A stretch of 64,000 nt of DNA from Pedobacter sp. HDW13. Its GTDB lineage: Bacteria; Bacteroidota; Bacteroidia; Sphingobacteriales; Sphingobacteriaceae. The notes beneath the pieces are model-generated. The model ran no database searches, was not told the DNA's origin, and was given only the letters and a program-made list of their open reading frames with translations. Shown in pieces: positions 35,816-43,929 of the stretch. Location of the stretch: NCBI RefSeq assembly GCF_011303555.1, contig NZ_CP049868.1, forward strand, positions 2,976,001 through 3,040,000, written 5' to 3'. The translations under genes were made by a program, and so were the position numbers. The first letter of the stretch is position 1; each line of letters opens with the position of its first letter.

Positions 35816-35944
35816 TTTTATTGATTTTTTATTATTTGAGCTTTATTCTTTGGTCTTTTCGCTTTAAGCTTAATCTTCCGCCAAATACTTAATGCTAATC
35901 GCCCAGCTTTCCATGATCTGTTTTCCATCTTCCATTAAACATTT

Positions 35945-35952
35945 TATCTTTG
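35945..35952 (+). promoter_or_regulatory. -7 promoter element of pth, only 4 bases from ATG
   Basis: TATCTTTG matches TAnnTTTG and ends 4 bases before the pth ATG (TATCTTTGCGCCATG). Transcription should start at or next to the start codon, predicting a leaderless or nearly leaderless mRNA. Confidence 0.6.
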
Positions 35953-35956
35953 CGCC

Positions 35957-36517
35957 ATGAAATATCTTATCGTAGGCTTAGGGAATATCGGTCCGGATTA
36001 TGCGCATACCAGACACAACATTGGTTTTGATATTGCCGATGAACTGGTTAAGGGCTTAAACGGAAGCTTTGATAATATCCGCCTGGCTTATTATGCAGAA
36101 GTGGGTTTTAAAGGCAAGAAGCTACATGTAATTAAGCCAACTACCTTTATGAACCTAAGTGGTAAAGCGGTAAACTATTGGATGAAAGAGCTTAAAATAG
36201 CGCCCGAAAACGTGCTGGTGATTGTTGATGACCTGGCATTGCCACTGGGTAAGCTGAGATTAAAACTACAAGGCTCAAGCGCAGGCCATAACGGTCTTAA
36301 AAGCATAGAAGAGGTTTGCGGCGGGCAAAACTACGCACGTTTACGTTTTGGTATCGGTAGCGACTATCCAAAAGGCCGCCAGGTAGATTTCGTGTTGGGT
36401 TTATTTGATAAAAACGAGCAGTTAGAACTTCCTGCGTTAATTGATAAAAGCGTAGACCTGATTAAGAGTTTTGTTACCGTTGGCCCGGCTCACACTATGA
36501 CGGCTTTTAATAAATAA
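35957..36517 (+). CDS. pth: Peptidyl-tRNA hydrolase
   Basis: A 186-residue cytoplasmic enzyme that releases peptides from peptidyl-tRNA. The catalytic region GNIGPDYAHTRHNIGFD has His20 at the canonical position, Asn10 is conserved, FMNLSGKAVNYW supplies the substrate-binding Asn, and VIVDDLALPLGKLRLKLQGS carries the catalytic-site Asp; GHNGLKSI follows. Full length. The ATG is only 4 bases past a -7 promoter element, so no ribosome-binding leader is expected. It follows prs and rplY but has a terminator in front and its own promoter. Confidence 0.97.
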   Translation: MKYLIVGLGNIGPDYAHTRHNIGFDIADELVKGLNGSFDNIRLAYYAEVGFKGKKLHVIKPTTFMNLSGKAVNYWMKELKIAPENVLVIVDDLALPLGKLRLKLQGSSAGHNGLKSIEEVCGGQNYARLRFGIGSDYPKGRQVDFVLGLFDKNEQLELPALIDKSVDLIKSFVTVGPAHTMTAFNK

Positions 36518-36520
36518 TTT

Positions 36521-36557
36521 AGGTTAACTGGTTAATTGTTTAGATCGGTTAACTGGT
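36521..36557. repeat. GGTTAA-rich intergenic repeat, copy 2
   Basis: Contains TTAACTGGTTAATTGTTTA, 19 bases identical to the copy at 62421, then GATCGGTTAACTGG. Directly behind the pth stop. Confidence 0.6.
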
Positions 36558-36569
36558 AGTTATTCCAAT

Positions 36570-36981
36570 CCGTCATGCTGAATTTATTTCAGCACCTCCA
36601 CCTTTAAAAGTTATAGGAACTAGGTTTCAGTTACTATGCTTTTTTGCTCTGCAAATGGCGAAGGATTATCAATACTAAACTATTCTTAAGATTGCGTTAA
36701 ATCTTTCTGTCACCATGCAACCCCAAATAGCACTACTGACTTTGCTCCTTAAACCTGATTGAAGTGGTTCGGGGGCTTCTTCATTAACAACTTGTTTTAC
36801 CAGGTAAATCAGCGCCGGAAAAAACGAAGAGCGGGACTGAACCAGGCCAAAAGCATCTTCAATTGATTTCCAAAAAAAAGAAACAGATCTCCTCCATCTT
36901 TACGGGTAGGCATTTCGCCACTGATATAAAGCTGGAACAGATCGCGCCCTATTGGAGCTATCGGATGGAATGAGACGAAAC
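36570..36981. repeat. Gene-free region, probable degenerate repeat element
   Basis: No convincing gene. It begins with GTCATGCTGAATTTATTTCA, a REP-like unit whose TGCTGAA/TTCAGCA ends pair, and ends with GAGCTATCGGATGGAATGA, which matches one arm of the 18-base palindrome near 25853 with flank. The middle (GAGCGGGACTGAACCAGG, ATTGATTTCCAAAAAAAAG) resembles part of the 25761-26160 region. A 61-codon minus-strand frame (36809-36994) lies within it and is judged spurious. Read as a decayed non-coding element. Confidence 0.4.
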
Positions 36982-37010
36982 AAAAAAAGACCATCTTTCG
37001 ATGATCTTTT
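36982..37010 (-). terminator. Terminator of the TPR protein gene (minus strand)
   Basis: On the minus strand, GATCATC gaaa GATGGTC stem (one G-T type pair) followed by seven T residues, 20 bases past the stop. Confidence 0.75.
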
Positions 37011-37030
37011 AAGTAAAATATAGTTAATGA

Positions 37031-37696
37031 TTATTTAACTTGCTCTTGTGCTCTTGCAATATACGCATCAATTAACTGTGCTTCTGCACTTTCAGGGTAT
37101 TGTGTTTTTACTTTAGTGTAAGCATCAACAGCGCCTTTAAAATCTTTAAGGTTTTCGTTAACTAATCCTAATTTCTTTAAAAACATTGGCGAAGTAAATT
37201 TACTCGCTTTATCAGCTGCTTTTTTATAGTAAGTAGCTGCTTGTTTATAATCCTTTAACTCGCTGTAAGCATCGCCTAATAAGCCTAAAGCTAAGGGATC
37301 AGCAACCGGGCTACCAGTAGCGCTATATTTGCTTAACGATTCCACTGCTTGTTTAAACTCGCCTTTACGTAAATAAATACCACCTAAATAAAGGTTTGCT
37401 AAGTTTGCCGATTTGGTGTTATCGTATTCTTTAGCAATTTGCTCAAAACCCGGATAACCACTTTCGCCTTTAACGGCTTTGTTCGATAATGAATCTACAC
37501 CAACATATTGCTCTGCTTTGTACATTTTGCTCGCTGCTTCTTCAGCACGGCCTTTTAAGTACACGCCCTGATACCAAAGGTAGATTAGAACTAATACAAC
37601 TACAGCGCCTGCTATAAAAAGTAAGCTCTTATTATTCTCTTGTAAAAATGAACCTTTTTTAGTCGGTTGAATTGTCTGATTATCTGTTGTAGACAT
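37031..37696 (-). CDS. Membrane-anchored tetratricopeptide repeat protein
   Basis: A 221-residue protein with a short cytoplasmic N-terminus, one transmembrane helix at about residues 26-45 (SLLFIAGAVVVLVLIYLWYQ) and a periplasmic part made of TPR units (LANLYLGGIYLRKGEFKQAV, ALGLLGDAYSELKDYKQAAT, LKKLGLVNENLKDFKGAVDA). It resembles the YfgM/ancillary SecYEG-type and YbgF-like TPR proteins of Bacteroidota but the specific partner cannot be told. Monocistronic, with a clear promoter and terminator. Confidence 0.85.
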   Translation of the reverse strand: MSTTDNQTIQPTKKGSFLQENNKSLLFIAGAVVVLVLIYLWYQGVYLKGRAEEAASKMYKAEQYVGVDSLSNKAVKGESGYPGFEQIAKEYDNTKSANLANLYLGGIYLRKGEFKQAVESLSKYSATGSPVADPLALGLLGDAYSELKDYKQAATYYKKAADKASKFTSPMFLKKLGLVNENLKDFKGAVDAYTKVKTQYPESAEAQLIDAYIARAQEQVK

Positions 37697-37719
37697 GTTT
37701 GTTTAAAAAATTAAGATTG

Positions 37720-37749
37720 CAAAAATACATTTTTCAATCAAAGTATCAA
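37720..37749 (-). promoter_or_regulatory. Promoter of the TPR protein gene (minus strand)
   Basis: On the minus strand, TTG (37749-37747), 19 bases, then TATTTTTG (37727-37720), a full Bacteroidota -33/-7 promoter, 23 bases before the ATG. Confidence 0.65.
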
Positions 37750-37818
37750 TCTTTATTTTGAAGTATTTAATTAAACATTAGTTATTTAGGGGGCAAAAGT
37801 GCAAAATGTCCGTCACAA

Positions 37819-38226
37819 TTAACGGAGCAGGCTAATTAGCGTGTTAAACCATGTTTGGTTGTCGCTAAAAATACCTGTACGGTTAATTACCAGGTAAACT
37901 GTTTGGCTTTCCGAACGACTGATGGTTGAGCGGATGCGGATAGGCTGCCAGAATAAGCCAAAGTTTTTGATGGCTGAAGCCGGAAACAGCTCGTCGAAAC
38001 CCATATAAACTTCTTCTATATTCGATAAAGGCACTTCCAGCTGCTCGTCGCCCGTAATAAAAATCCCGTTCGAGGCAAGCAATATATTACCTTCGTGTTT
38101 GTGTCTCGGCTTTAAAAATGAAAATAAACCGGCTAATTTTTTAATCCAGCCAGTACCCTTTTCATTGGTCAGTTCATGATCGTAGGACCACAGAACATTT
38201 CCTTCTAACATTTTTTGTGCAACCAT
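37819..38226 (-). CDS. Hypothetical protein, possibly PH-like fold
   Basis: A 135-residue soluble protein with no signal peptide or membrane helix. The segment EGNILLASNGIFITGDEQLE followed by VPLSNIEEVYMGFDELF alternates strands in the manner of bacterial PH-like domains, and QTVYLVINRTGIFSDNQTWF ends the domain; this is only a pattern impression. No catalytic motif. It faces recF divergently with 107 bases between. A second Met at residue 6 is an alternative start. Function unknown. Confidence 0.65.
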   Translation of the reverse strand: MVAQKMLEGNVLWSYDHELTNEKGTGWIKKLAGLFSFLKPRHKHEGNILLASNGIFITGDEQLEVPLSNIEEVYMGFDELFPASAIKNFGLFWQPIRIRSTISRSESQTVYLVINRTGIFSDNQTWFNTLISLLR

Positions 38227-38315
38227 TGAAATTTTTCCTTGCTATGAAAGTACAATATTTTTAAATGTAATTAACGTTAATTTTAAACAATGAATGTTAA
38301 GCGGCTAAAAAACGG

Positions 38316-38323
38316 TAAATTTG
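38316..38323 (+). promoter_or_regulatory. -7 promoter element of recF
   Basis: TAAATTTG matches TAnnTTTG, ending 10 bases before the recF ATG. Confidence 0.5.
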
Positions 38324-38333
38324 TGACATATTT

Positions 38334-39437
38334 ATGTGGTTAAAAAATATTACCCTGCTCAATTTCAAGAACTATACCGACGCCGGTCTCCGTTTTTCGG
38401 AAACGGTAAATGTTTTTACGGGTAATAATGGATCGGGCAAAACCAATATGCTCGATGCCATCCACTACCTGTGCCTGTGTAAAAGTTATTTTAACCCAAT
38501 CGATACCCAGCAGATTAAAACAGGCGAAGAGGTTTTTATGATTCAGGGTGACTTTGACCGCAGTGAGAAGAATGAAAAAATTTCTTGCGGGGTAAAACGC
38601 AATCAGAAAAAGCAGTTTAAACGCAATAAAAAAGAATACGATAAACTGGCCGATCATATTGGCTTGTTTCCCGTGGTAATGGTGTCGCCATACGATGTGA
38701 ACCTGATTATGGAAGGGAGTGAAGAACGCAGAAAGTTTATCGATAACGTAATCTCGCAAACCGACGGACATTATCTCGATCAGCTGATTACCTATAACCG
38801 TATTTTAGCTAACCGCAACGCTTTATTGAAACAGATTGCCATTACGCGCAGATACGATCCTGCATTGCTCGAAATTTTAGATGAGCAGCTGGTGTTGGCT
38901 GGCAACAAGATATTCGGTACCCGTAAGGCATTTATGGATGAGTTTATCCCAATGTTTAACCAGTATTACATTTACCTTACCGAAAACAAGGAAGTGGTAG
39001 AACTGAATTACCAATCGCAGCTCAACGATGCGACTTTTGAAGATTTGTTGAAAAAATCGGTGGAGAAAGACCGCGTACTCGAACGTACCACCACAGGTAT
39101 ACATAAAGATGAACTGGCTTTCGTAATCAGCAATATGCCACTAAAGAAATTCGGTTCGCAGGGACAGCAGAAATCCTTTTTAATTGCCTTAAAATTGGCG
39201 CAGTATGCCTACCTTGCCAAAAACAAAGGGTTTAAACCTTTACTCTTATTAGATGATATATTTGATAAGCTGGATGATAACCGCGTTCAAAAATTAATGC
39301 AAATGGTATCGCATCATGATTTTGGACAGATATTTATAACCGATACCGGAAAAGAAAGAGTAAAATCGATTTTCGAAAAAATAGAAGTTGATGTAACTTT
39401 GTTTGAAGTTGATAATGGAACTATAGAAAATGCGTAA
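38334..39437 (+). CDS. recF: DNA replication and repair protein RecF
   Basis: A 367-residue SMC-like ATPase that loads RecA at gaps in damaged DNA. The start MWLKNITLLNFKNYTDAGLR is typical; Walker A is GNNGSGKT (residues 30-37); DHIGLFPVVMVSPYDVNLIM and EGSEERRKFIDN are RecF landmarks; the ABC signature region is KFGSQGQQKSFLIALKLAQ and Walker B LLLLDDIFDKLD. It overlaps the next gene by 8 bases, indicating translational coupling with the DciA-like protein, a pairing usual in Bacteroidota. Confidence 0.97.
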   Translation: MWLKNITLLNFKNYTDAGLRFSETVNVFTGNNGSGKTNMLDAIHYLCLCKSYFNPIDTQQIKTGEEVFMIQGDFDRSEKNEKISCGVKRNQKKQFKRNKKEYDKLADHIGLFPVVMVSPYDVNLIMEGSEERRKFIDNVISQTDGHYLDQLITYNRILANRNALLKQIAITRRYDPALLEILDEQLVLAGNKIFGTRKAFMDEFIPMFNQYYIYLTENKEVVELNYQSQLNDATFEDLLKKSVEKDRVLERTTTGIHKDELAFVISNMPLKKFGSQGQQKSFLIALKLAQYAYLAKNKGFKPLLLLDDIFDKLDDNRVQKLMQMVSHHDFGQIFITDTGKERVKSIFEKIEVDVTLFEVDNGTIENA

Positions 39438-39720
39438 ACCTAACGATGTTACCTTAAAAGATGCCATAAGCAAAATGCTTGATGTGTATCGTATACGCCG
39501 AAAGTTCGATGAAACTTCCATTCTATCGGTATGGCCTGAAATTATGGGTACTGCCATTGCCAACCGTACCAAGCAGATTTATATTCACGATAAAAAGCTT
39601 TTTTTAAGGATCGAATCCTCAGTGATTAAAAATGAACTGATCTTAGTGCGCCAAGGTATTATCCAAAAATTGAATGAACACGCTGGAAGCGAAGTGATTA
39701 CAGAAATGATATTTTTATAA
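39430..39720 (+). CDS. DUF721 / DciA-like protein
   Basis: A 96-residue protein beginning within the 3' end of recF. It contains the DUF721 core: RRKFDETSILSVWPEIMGTA, then KQIYIHDKKLFLRIESSVIK and NELILVRQGIIQKLNE. DUF721 proteins include DciA, which loads or assists the replicative helicase in bacteria lacking DnaC. The overlap with recF and full length support a real gene with a replication role; the helicase link is from family knowledge. Confidence 0.9.
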   Translation: MRKPNDVTLKDAISKMLDVYRIRRKFDETSILSVWPEIMGTAIANRTKQIYIHDKKLFLRIESSVIKNELILVRQGIIQKLNEHAGSEVITEMIFL

Positions 39721-39759
39721 TAAAAATGTTGGGCATAGGTTTTTACCTATACCCTGAAA

Positions 39760-39799
39760 GACTTCGGATTATGGACTGAAGACTCCAGACTCCGAAGTC
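39760..39799. terminator. Hairpin between convergent genes
   Basis: GACTTCGGA (39760-39768) pairs perfectly with TCCGAAGTC (39791-39799); another hairpin AGGTTTTTACCT lies just before it. No strong T-run, so termination is possible but not certain. Confidence 0.4.
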
Positions 39800-39803
39800 A
39801 AAA

Positions 39804-39980
39804 CTAACTTTTCCCCCCGCCAAATACTTTGGATAATATCCAGATTAACAGTGCAACCACTACTACTACAATAATAATACCCGACCATACGCCGGCTTTA
39901 AATATACCTTCTACCAACTCGCAGCTGCTTAAGGTAGTGCACAAAAGTGCAATTAATGCTATTGGGAATATCTTTTTCAT
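39804..39980 (-). CDS. Small membrane lipoprotein
   Basis: A 58-residue protein starting at MKKIFPIALIALLCTTLSSC, a lipoprotein signal with the acceptor Cys at residue 20, followed by ELVEGIFKAGVWSG, a strongly hydrophobic helix (IIIVVVVVALLIWILSKVF) and GGGKS. Small proteins of this kind recur in Bacteroidota; function is unknown. A longer in-frame start at 40073 adds 31 residues that do not look like protein and would hide the signal peptide, so 39980 was chosen. Confidence 0.72.
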   Translation of the reverse strand: MKKIFPIALIALLCTTLSSCELVEGIFKAGVWSGIIIVVVVVALLIWILSKVFGGGKS

Positions 39981-40203
39981 ATTGATGTTGATTTTTAATA
40001 GGAACATCAAATAGTTAAGAAAGTTTTGCGGCGTTTCAATAATCGTTCTTGCGGTGGCATCAGATGTCACCATCAGATTGGGCTAAGTGCTGAGTTTAGG
40101 GCAAAAAAAAACGTCATTTCATTTGTTGCTTTGCTTCAAACGAAATGACGATCAGGAAGATGGATTAATCTTATATTTTTCATCCCCCATCTTACATCAT
40201 GTT

Positions 40204-40971
40204 TTATTTACCGTTTACCTTCAACAGCTCTACCTCAAAAATCAAAGCGCTGTAAGGTGGAATATCTGCACCTGCACCACGTGCTCCGTAAGCCAGGTTG
40301 TAAGGGATATAAAATTTATATTTCGAACCTGCAGGCATTAATTGAACACCTTCAGTCCAACCAGCAATAACAGCATTTAGTGGGAAAGAAATTGGTTCGC
40401 CTCTGTCGTAAGAGCTATCAAACTGTTTTCCGTTTAATAATGTACCTTTATAGTGTACCAATACCGAATCGGTAGCTACTGGCTTAACTCCTGTACCAGC
40501 AGTTAAAACTTCGTATTGTAAGCCGCTTGCTGTGGTTTGTACGCCAGCACGTTTTTTGTTTTGTTCTAAGAAATCTTGTCCTTCTTTCATAATTGGTGCG
40601 TATTTAATTTTATTTGCTTCAGTTTCTGCCTTGTTTTTTACTGCCGAGGCTTTAGCCAATGCATCGTTAATACATTGTTGTGCCTGTTGTTGGTTTAGTA
40701 CAACTTTACCGCCTGTAAATGCATCTTTTAAGCCTTTTAATAAGGCCTCGTAATTTAATGTTGATAATCCGGTAGTTTTTAAGCCCGCACCAATTGAAGT
40801 ACCAAAGGCATAACTGGTAGAGTCTAAAGTAGATTTTAATGCAGTAACCGTTGAGGTTTTACTTACTGTGGTTGTTTTTTTTGCAACCGATTTTTTTGCT
40901 GCAGTTTTGGTTTGTGCGAAAGATGCAACAGCAATGCCCGAAAGACATGCCACTAAGAAAATTCTTTTCAT
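40204..40971 (-). CDS. FKBP-type peptidyl-prolyl isomerase, Mip/FkpA-like, periplasmic
   Basis: A 255-residue protein with signal peptide MKRIFLVACLSGIAVASFAQ, a Lys/Thr/Ser-rich linker, an FKBP N-terminal dimerisation domain (STSYAFGTSIGAGLKTTGLS) and a C-terminal FKBP domain (about 155-252) with VLVHYKGTLLNGKQFDSSYD, VIAGWTEGVQLMPAGSKYKF and YIPYNLAYGARGAG. All active-site aromatic residues expected for FKBP appear present. It catalyses proline isomerisation and assists folding of secreted proteins. Runs convergent with the small lipoprotein's neighbourhood; single gene. Confidence 0.93.
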   Translation of the reverse strand: MKRIFLVACLSGIAVASFAQTKTAAKKSVAKKTTTVSKTSTVTALKSTLDSTSYAFGTSIGAGLKTTGLSTLNYEALLKGLKDAFTGGKVVLNQQQAQQCINDALAKASAVKNKAETEANKIKYAPIMKEGQDFLEQNKKRAGVQTTASGLQYEVLTAGTGVKPVATDSVLVHYKGTLLNGKQFDSSYDRGEPISFPLNAVIAGWTEGVQLMPAGSKYKFYIPYNLAYGARGAGADIPPYSALIFEVELLKVNGK

Positions 40972-41134
40972 TCGTATTAATTTGTTTTCATTTGTGATGA
41001 AGCTGTCATGATTTCTTAGTTTTTGATTATTAGTAAATCATGATGGTTTCACTGATTGTTTTATGGTGTAATTATTTTCAACAGGTTAAAGGATAGTAAC
41101 TATTTTAAAGCACGAAAGATACAAAAATGCTAAA

Positions 41135-41163
41135 ACAATAAAACCCCGAAAAATTCGAGGTTT
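41135..41163 (-). terminator. Terminator of ndk (minus strand)
   Basis: AAACCCCGAA / TTCGAGGTTT stem (one mismatch, 3-base loop) with T-rich sequence following on the minus strand (TTTTATTGTTTTAG), 26 bases past the ndk stop. Confidence 0.65.
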
Positions 41164-41188
41164 CATTGTTTGTATTTTACATCAGAAA

Positions 41189-41608
41189 TTAGAAACGCTC
41201 GTCTGCTTTGAAGAAAAAGTTTCCTTCAATTTCTGCATTCTCGTCAGAATCTGAACCGTGAACAGCATTAGCATCGATTGATTTAGCATATTTCTGACGG
41301 ATAGTACCTTCTGCAGCTTCTGCAGGGTTGGTAGCACCGATCAATTTTCTGAAATCTTCAATGGCGTTGTCTTTTTCTAAAATAGCAGCAACAATTGGTC
41401 CTGAAGACATGAAGCTAACTAAATCTTTGTAGAAAGGACGCTCAGCATGTACTGCATAAAACTGACCAGCAGTTTCATCAGTAAGCTTAGTATATTTTAA
41501 TGCAATGATTTTAAAACCTGCATTAGTAATGTCGTTAATAATAGATCCGATATGGCCGTTTGCTACTGCATCTGGCTTAATCATGGTAAAAGTTCTGTTA
41601 GTGCTCAT
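41189..41608 (-). CDS. ndk: Nucleoside diphosphate kinase
   Basis: A 139-residue cytoplasmic enzyme exchanging the terminal phosphate between nucleoside tri- and diphosphates. [19 protein letters not shown] is the typical start; [20 protein letters not shown] follows; the phosphorylated His117 lies in the signature [12 protein letters not shown]. Full length. A TATTTTTG promoter element lies 25 bases upstream. Confidence 0.97.
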   Translation of the reverse strand: MSTNRTFTMIKPDAVANGHIGSIINDITNAGFKIIALKYTKLTDETAGQFYAVHAERPFYKDLVSFMSSGPIVAAILEKDNAIEDFRKLIGATNPAEAAEGTIRQKYAKSIDANAVHGSDSDENAEIEGNFFFKADERF

Positions 41609-41632
41609 TGTGCTTTGATATCAATTTTTCTG

Positions 41633-41640
41633 CAAAAATA
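41633..41640 (-). promoter_or_regulatory. -7 promoter element of ndk (minus strand)
   Basis: Minus-strand TATTTTTG, matching TAnnTTTG, 24 bases before the ndk start codon. No matching -33 TTG was found. Confidence 0.5.
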
Positions 41641-41704
41641 CGTTTTAATTGATGAATATAAAAGGATAAGCGTAAATACACCTTATTTAATATTAAAAAT
41701 TACT

Positions 41705-41712
41705 TAGCTTTG
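41705..41712 (+). promoter_or_regulatory. -7 promoter element of the NrnA-like gene
   Basis: TAGCTTTG matches TAnnTTTG, 15 bases before the ATG at 41728. An in-frame TTG at 41710 lies inside this element and is not a plausible start. Confidence 0.6.
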
Positions 41713-41727
41713 CAGCGCAAAAAATAT

Positions 41728-42738
41728 ATGCTTACACTACCCGAATTAAAAACATTACTGGCTTCGCCACAGCGCATTGTAATTACTACGCATCATAAAC
41801 CCGATGGTGATGCAATGGGCTCATCTCTTGGTTTATATGGATATTTAATTCAGAAGGGGCATCATGTTAAAGTAGTTACACCTACCGATTATCCTGCTTT
41901 TTTACATTGGATGCCAAACAACGGTGATGTAATTATTTTTACCGAGCAGCAAGAAGAAGCGGCCAGGTTAGTAGAAGAAGCATCGATTATTTTTTGCCTT
42001 GATTTTAATACCTTAAGCCGTATTAACGAACTAGGCGAGTTGGTTAGGGCTGCAAGTGCTAAAAAGATCATGATCGATCACCATTTAGAGCCTGAGGATT
42101 TTGACGATTACCGCTGCTGGGATATTAATGCCTGTGCTGCTGCGCAATTGGTGTACGAATTTATTGTAAATCAGTTACAGGATGGCGAGCTAATCAATAA
42201 AGACGTAGCTTCTTGCCTGTACACCGGTATCATGACCGATTCGGGGTCGTTCCGTTTCTCATCAGCAACATCAACTGTATACCGTATTGCCGCAAACCTA
42301 ATCGATTTGGGAGCCGATCAATCAAAAATTCATGAGTTGGTTTACGATAACTCAAGCGAAAACCGCCTGCGCTTTTTAGGTTACTGCCTATCTAATAAAC
42401 TGGAGGTTTTAAGAGATTACAACACGGCCATTATTTCGGTTACTAAAGAGGAACTGGCGCAATACCATAGCATTACCGGCGATACGGAAGGGGTAGTAAA
42501 CTATGCACTTTCTATTAATGGCATCCGTTTGGCAGCACTCATTGTAGAACGTACCGATAAAGTAAAGCTTTCTGTGCGGTCAACAGGCGATTTTCCGGCC
42601 AACGAAATCTGTAAAAAGTATTTTAATGGCGGAGGGCACAGAAATGCCGCCGGTGGAGCATCAGAAAAACCGTTAGATGCTGTAGTTTCAGAATTTAAAT
42701 CGATATTAGAAAATTATAAAGAACAATTGCTAGCCTAA
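41728..42738 (+). CDS. DHH/DHHA1 phosphoesterase, NrnA-like
   Basis: A 336-residue cytoplasmic phosphoesterase. The DHH domain has TTHHKPDGDAMGSSLGLYGY, FCLDFNTLSRI and the DHH-type motif MIDHHLEPEDFDDY; TGIMTDSGSFRFSS contributes another metal ligand; the C-terminal DHHA1 domain has FNGGGHRNAAGG. This is the arrangement of NrnA, which degrades nano-RNA and dephosphorylates pAp; related proteins cleave cyclic dinucleotide products. Start MLTLPELKTLL chosen over an upstream TTG. It is followed after 46 bases by two FKBP lipoprotein genes. Confidence 0.9.
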   Translation: MLTLPELKTLLASPQRIVITTHHKPDGDAMGSSLGLYGYLIQKGHHVKVVTPTDYPAFLHWMPNNGDVIIFTEQQEEAARLVEEASIIFCLDFNTLSRINELGELVRAASAKKIMIDHHLEPEDFDDYRCWDINACAAAQLVYEFIVNQLQDGELINKDVASCLYTGIMTDSGSFRFSSATSTVYRIAANLIDLGADQSKIHELVYDNSSENRLRFLGYCLSNKLEVLRDYNTAIISVTKEELAQYHSITGDTEGVVNYALSINGIRLAALIVERTDKVKLSVRSTGDFPANEICKKYFNGGGHRNAAGGASEKPLDAVVSEFKSILENYKEQLLA

Positions 42739-42784
42739 AAGGCAGAAATAAAACAATCAAAACTTAAAAAGTCAAATTAAATAA

Positions 42785-43783
42785 ATGAAAAAGGGAATTA
42801 TTATTCTAGCAGCAGCCACTTTAGGCTTAGCAGCATGTAACAAAGAGAAAAAGGGAGCTGGAGGGTTATTGTATACCATTCACAACTCAGCAGGTAACGA
42901 AAAAATTAAAGAAGGCGATATCGTTAAAATGAATTTCATTCAGAAAAACGATAAAGACTCAGTATTATCAAGCACTTTTGACAGCGAAACTCCTGCAGTT
43001 TTTCCTGCACAAAAGAAAATGTATGCTGGTGATATGAATGATGTGTTAACTTTGTTCGGAGAAGGTGATAGTGCAACTTTTAAAGTGAATTTGGATACTA
43101 TGGCTTTCCATAGCAAACAACCAAAACCAGAGCAGTTTAAAAACGATAAATACATTACTTTCACGGTAAAAATCGAAAAAGTATTCAAGAAAAAAACTGG
43201 TGAAGCAGATTCTACTTTCAACAAAAGAGCTTCTGAATTTTTCCAGGCTGATTACAAAGCAACAGCTGATAAAAAGAAAGCTGCTGAGCCTGCTAAATTA
43301 AAAGCTTATATCGACGATAATAAATTAACTACCAAAACTACTGCAAGCGGTTTACATTACATTATCGAAAACGCAGGTAGTGCAGAAAAACCAGCACTTG
43401 GCGATACTGTATTAATTGATTATACTGGTAGAGTTACTAAAAAGAACAAAGATGGTAAATACAAAATCTTTGATACCAGCGATGAGAAATTAGCTAAAGC
43501 TGAAAATGAATTTAAACCAGGTAAACCTTACGGCCCTCAAAAAATGCCAGTAGGTGGTACAATTCCTGGATTTACCGAAGCTTTACAATTAATTGGTAAA
43601 GGTGGTAAAATCAAAGTTATTATCCCTTCTAACTTAGGTTATGGCGAGCAAGGAGCTCCACAAGTTGGTATTATGCCATTTAGCCCAATTGCTTTCGAAT
43701 TGGAAATTAAAGATATTATTAAAGGAAAGCCAGCACCGGTACAACCTCCGGTTCAAATGCCTGCTCCAATAGTTAAAAAATAA
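42785..43783 (+). CDS. FKBP-type peptidyl-prolyl isomerase lipoprotein, paralog A
   Basis: A 332-residue lipoprotein (MKKGIIILAAATLGLAACNK, Cys18). Residues about 30-135 form a weak FKBP-like domain (IKEGDIVKMNFIQKND, FGEGDSATFKVNLDTM); residues about 185-315 form the complete FKBP domain (ALGDTVLIDYTGRVTKKNKD, GFTEALQLIGKGGKIKVIIP, NLGYGEQGAP). The tail is rich in Pro, Gln and Lys. Probably a folding catalyst anchored to the outer membrane facing the periplasm. Tandem paralog of the next gene and 46 bases after the NrnA-like gene. Confidence 0.88.
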   Translation: MKKGIIILAAATLGLAACNKEKKGAGGLLYTIHNSAGNEKIKEGDIVKMNFIQKNDKDSVLSSTFDSETPAVFPAQKKMYAGDMNDVLTLFGEGDSATFKVNLDTMAFHSKQPKPEQFKNDKYITFTVKIEKVFKKKTGEADSTFNKRASEFFQADYKATADKKKAAEPAKLKAYIDDNKLTTKTTASGLHYIIENAGSAEKPALGDTVLIDYTGRVTKKNKDGKYKIFDTSDEKLAKAENEFKPGKPYGPQKMPVGGTIPGFTEALQLIGKGGKIKVIIPSNLGYGEQGAPQVGIMPFSPIAFELEIKDIIKGKPAPVQPPVQMPAPIVKK

Positions 43784-43803
43784 TTTATAATATCAGATTA
43801 GAA

Positions 43804-43838
43804 AATCCTGCTTATTTATTTAAGCAGGATTTTTTTTG
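43804..43838 (+). terminator. Terminator after FKBP paralog A
   Basis: Stem AATCCTGCTTA / TAAGCAGGATT followed by eight T residues. Confidence 0.92.
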
Positions 43839-43902
43839 GTCGTTTTTTTGTGATAGCAACGAAATAAAACATTTCTACGATTTATTGAAGCTTATTATAG
43901 TC

Positions 43903-43910
43903 TATCTTTG
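43903..43910 (+). promoter_or_regulatory. -7 promoter element of FKBP paralog B
   Basis: TATCTTTG, 19 bases before the ATG at 43930. Shows that paralog B has its own promoter after the terminator of paralog A. Confidence 0.6.
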
Positions 43911-43929
43911 TAGGGATTTATACCGATTA

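Noticed and set aside
36809..36994. 61-codon minus-strand frame behind pth
   Set aside because: It lies in a region that looks like a decayed repeat and overlaps the terminator of the TPR gene.
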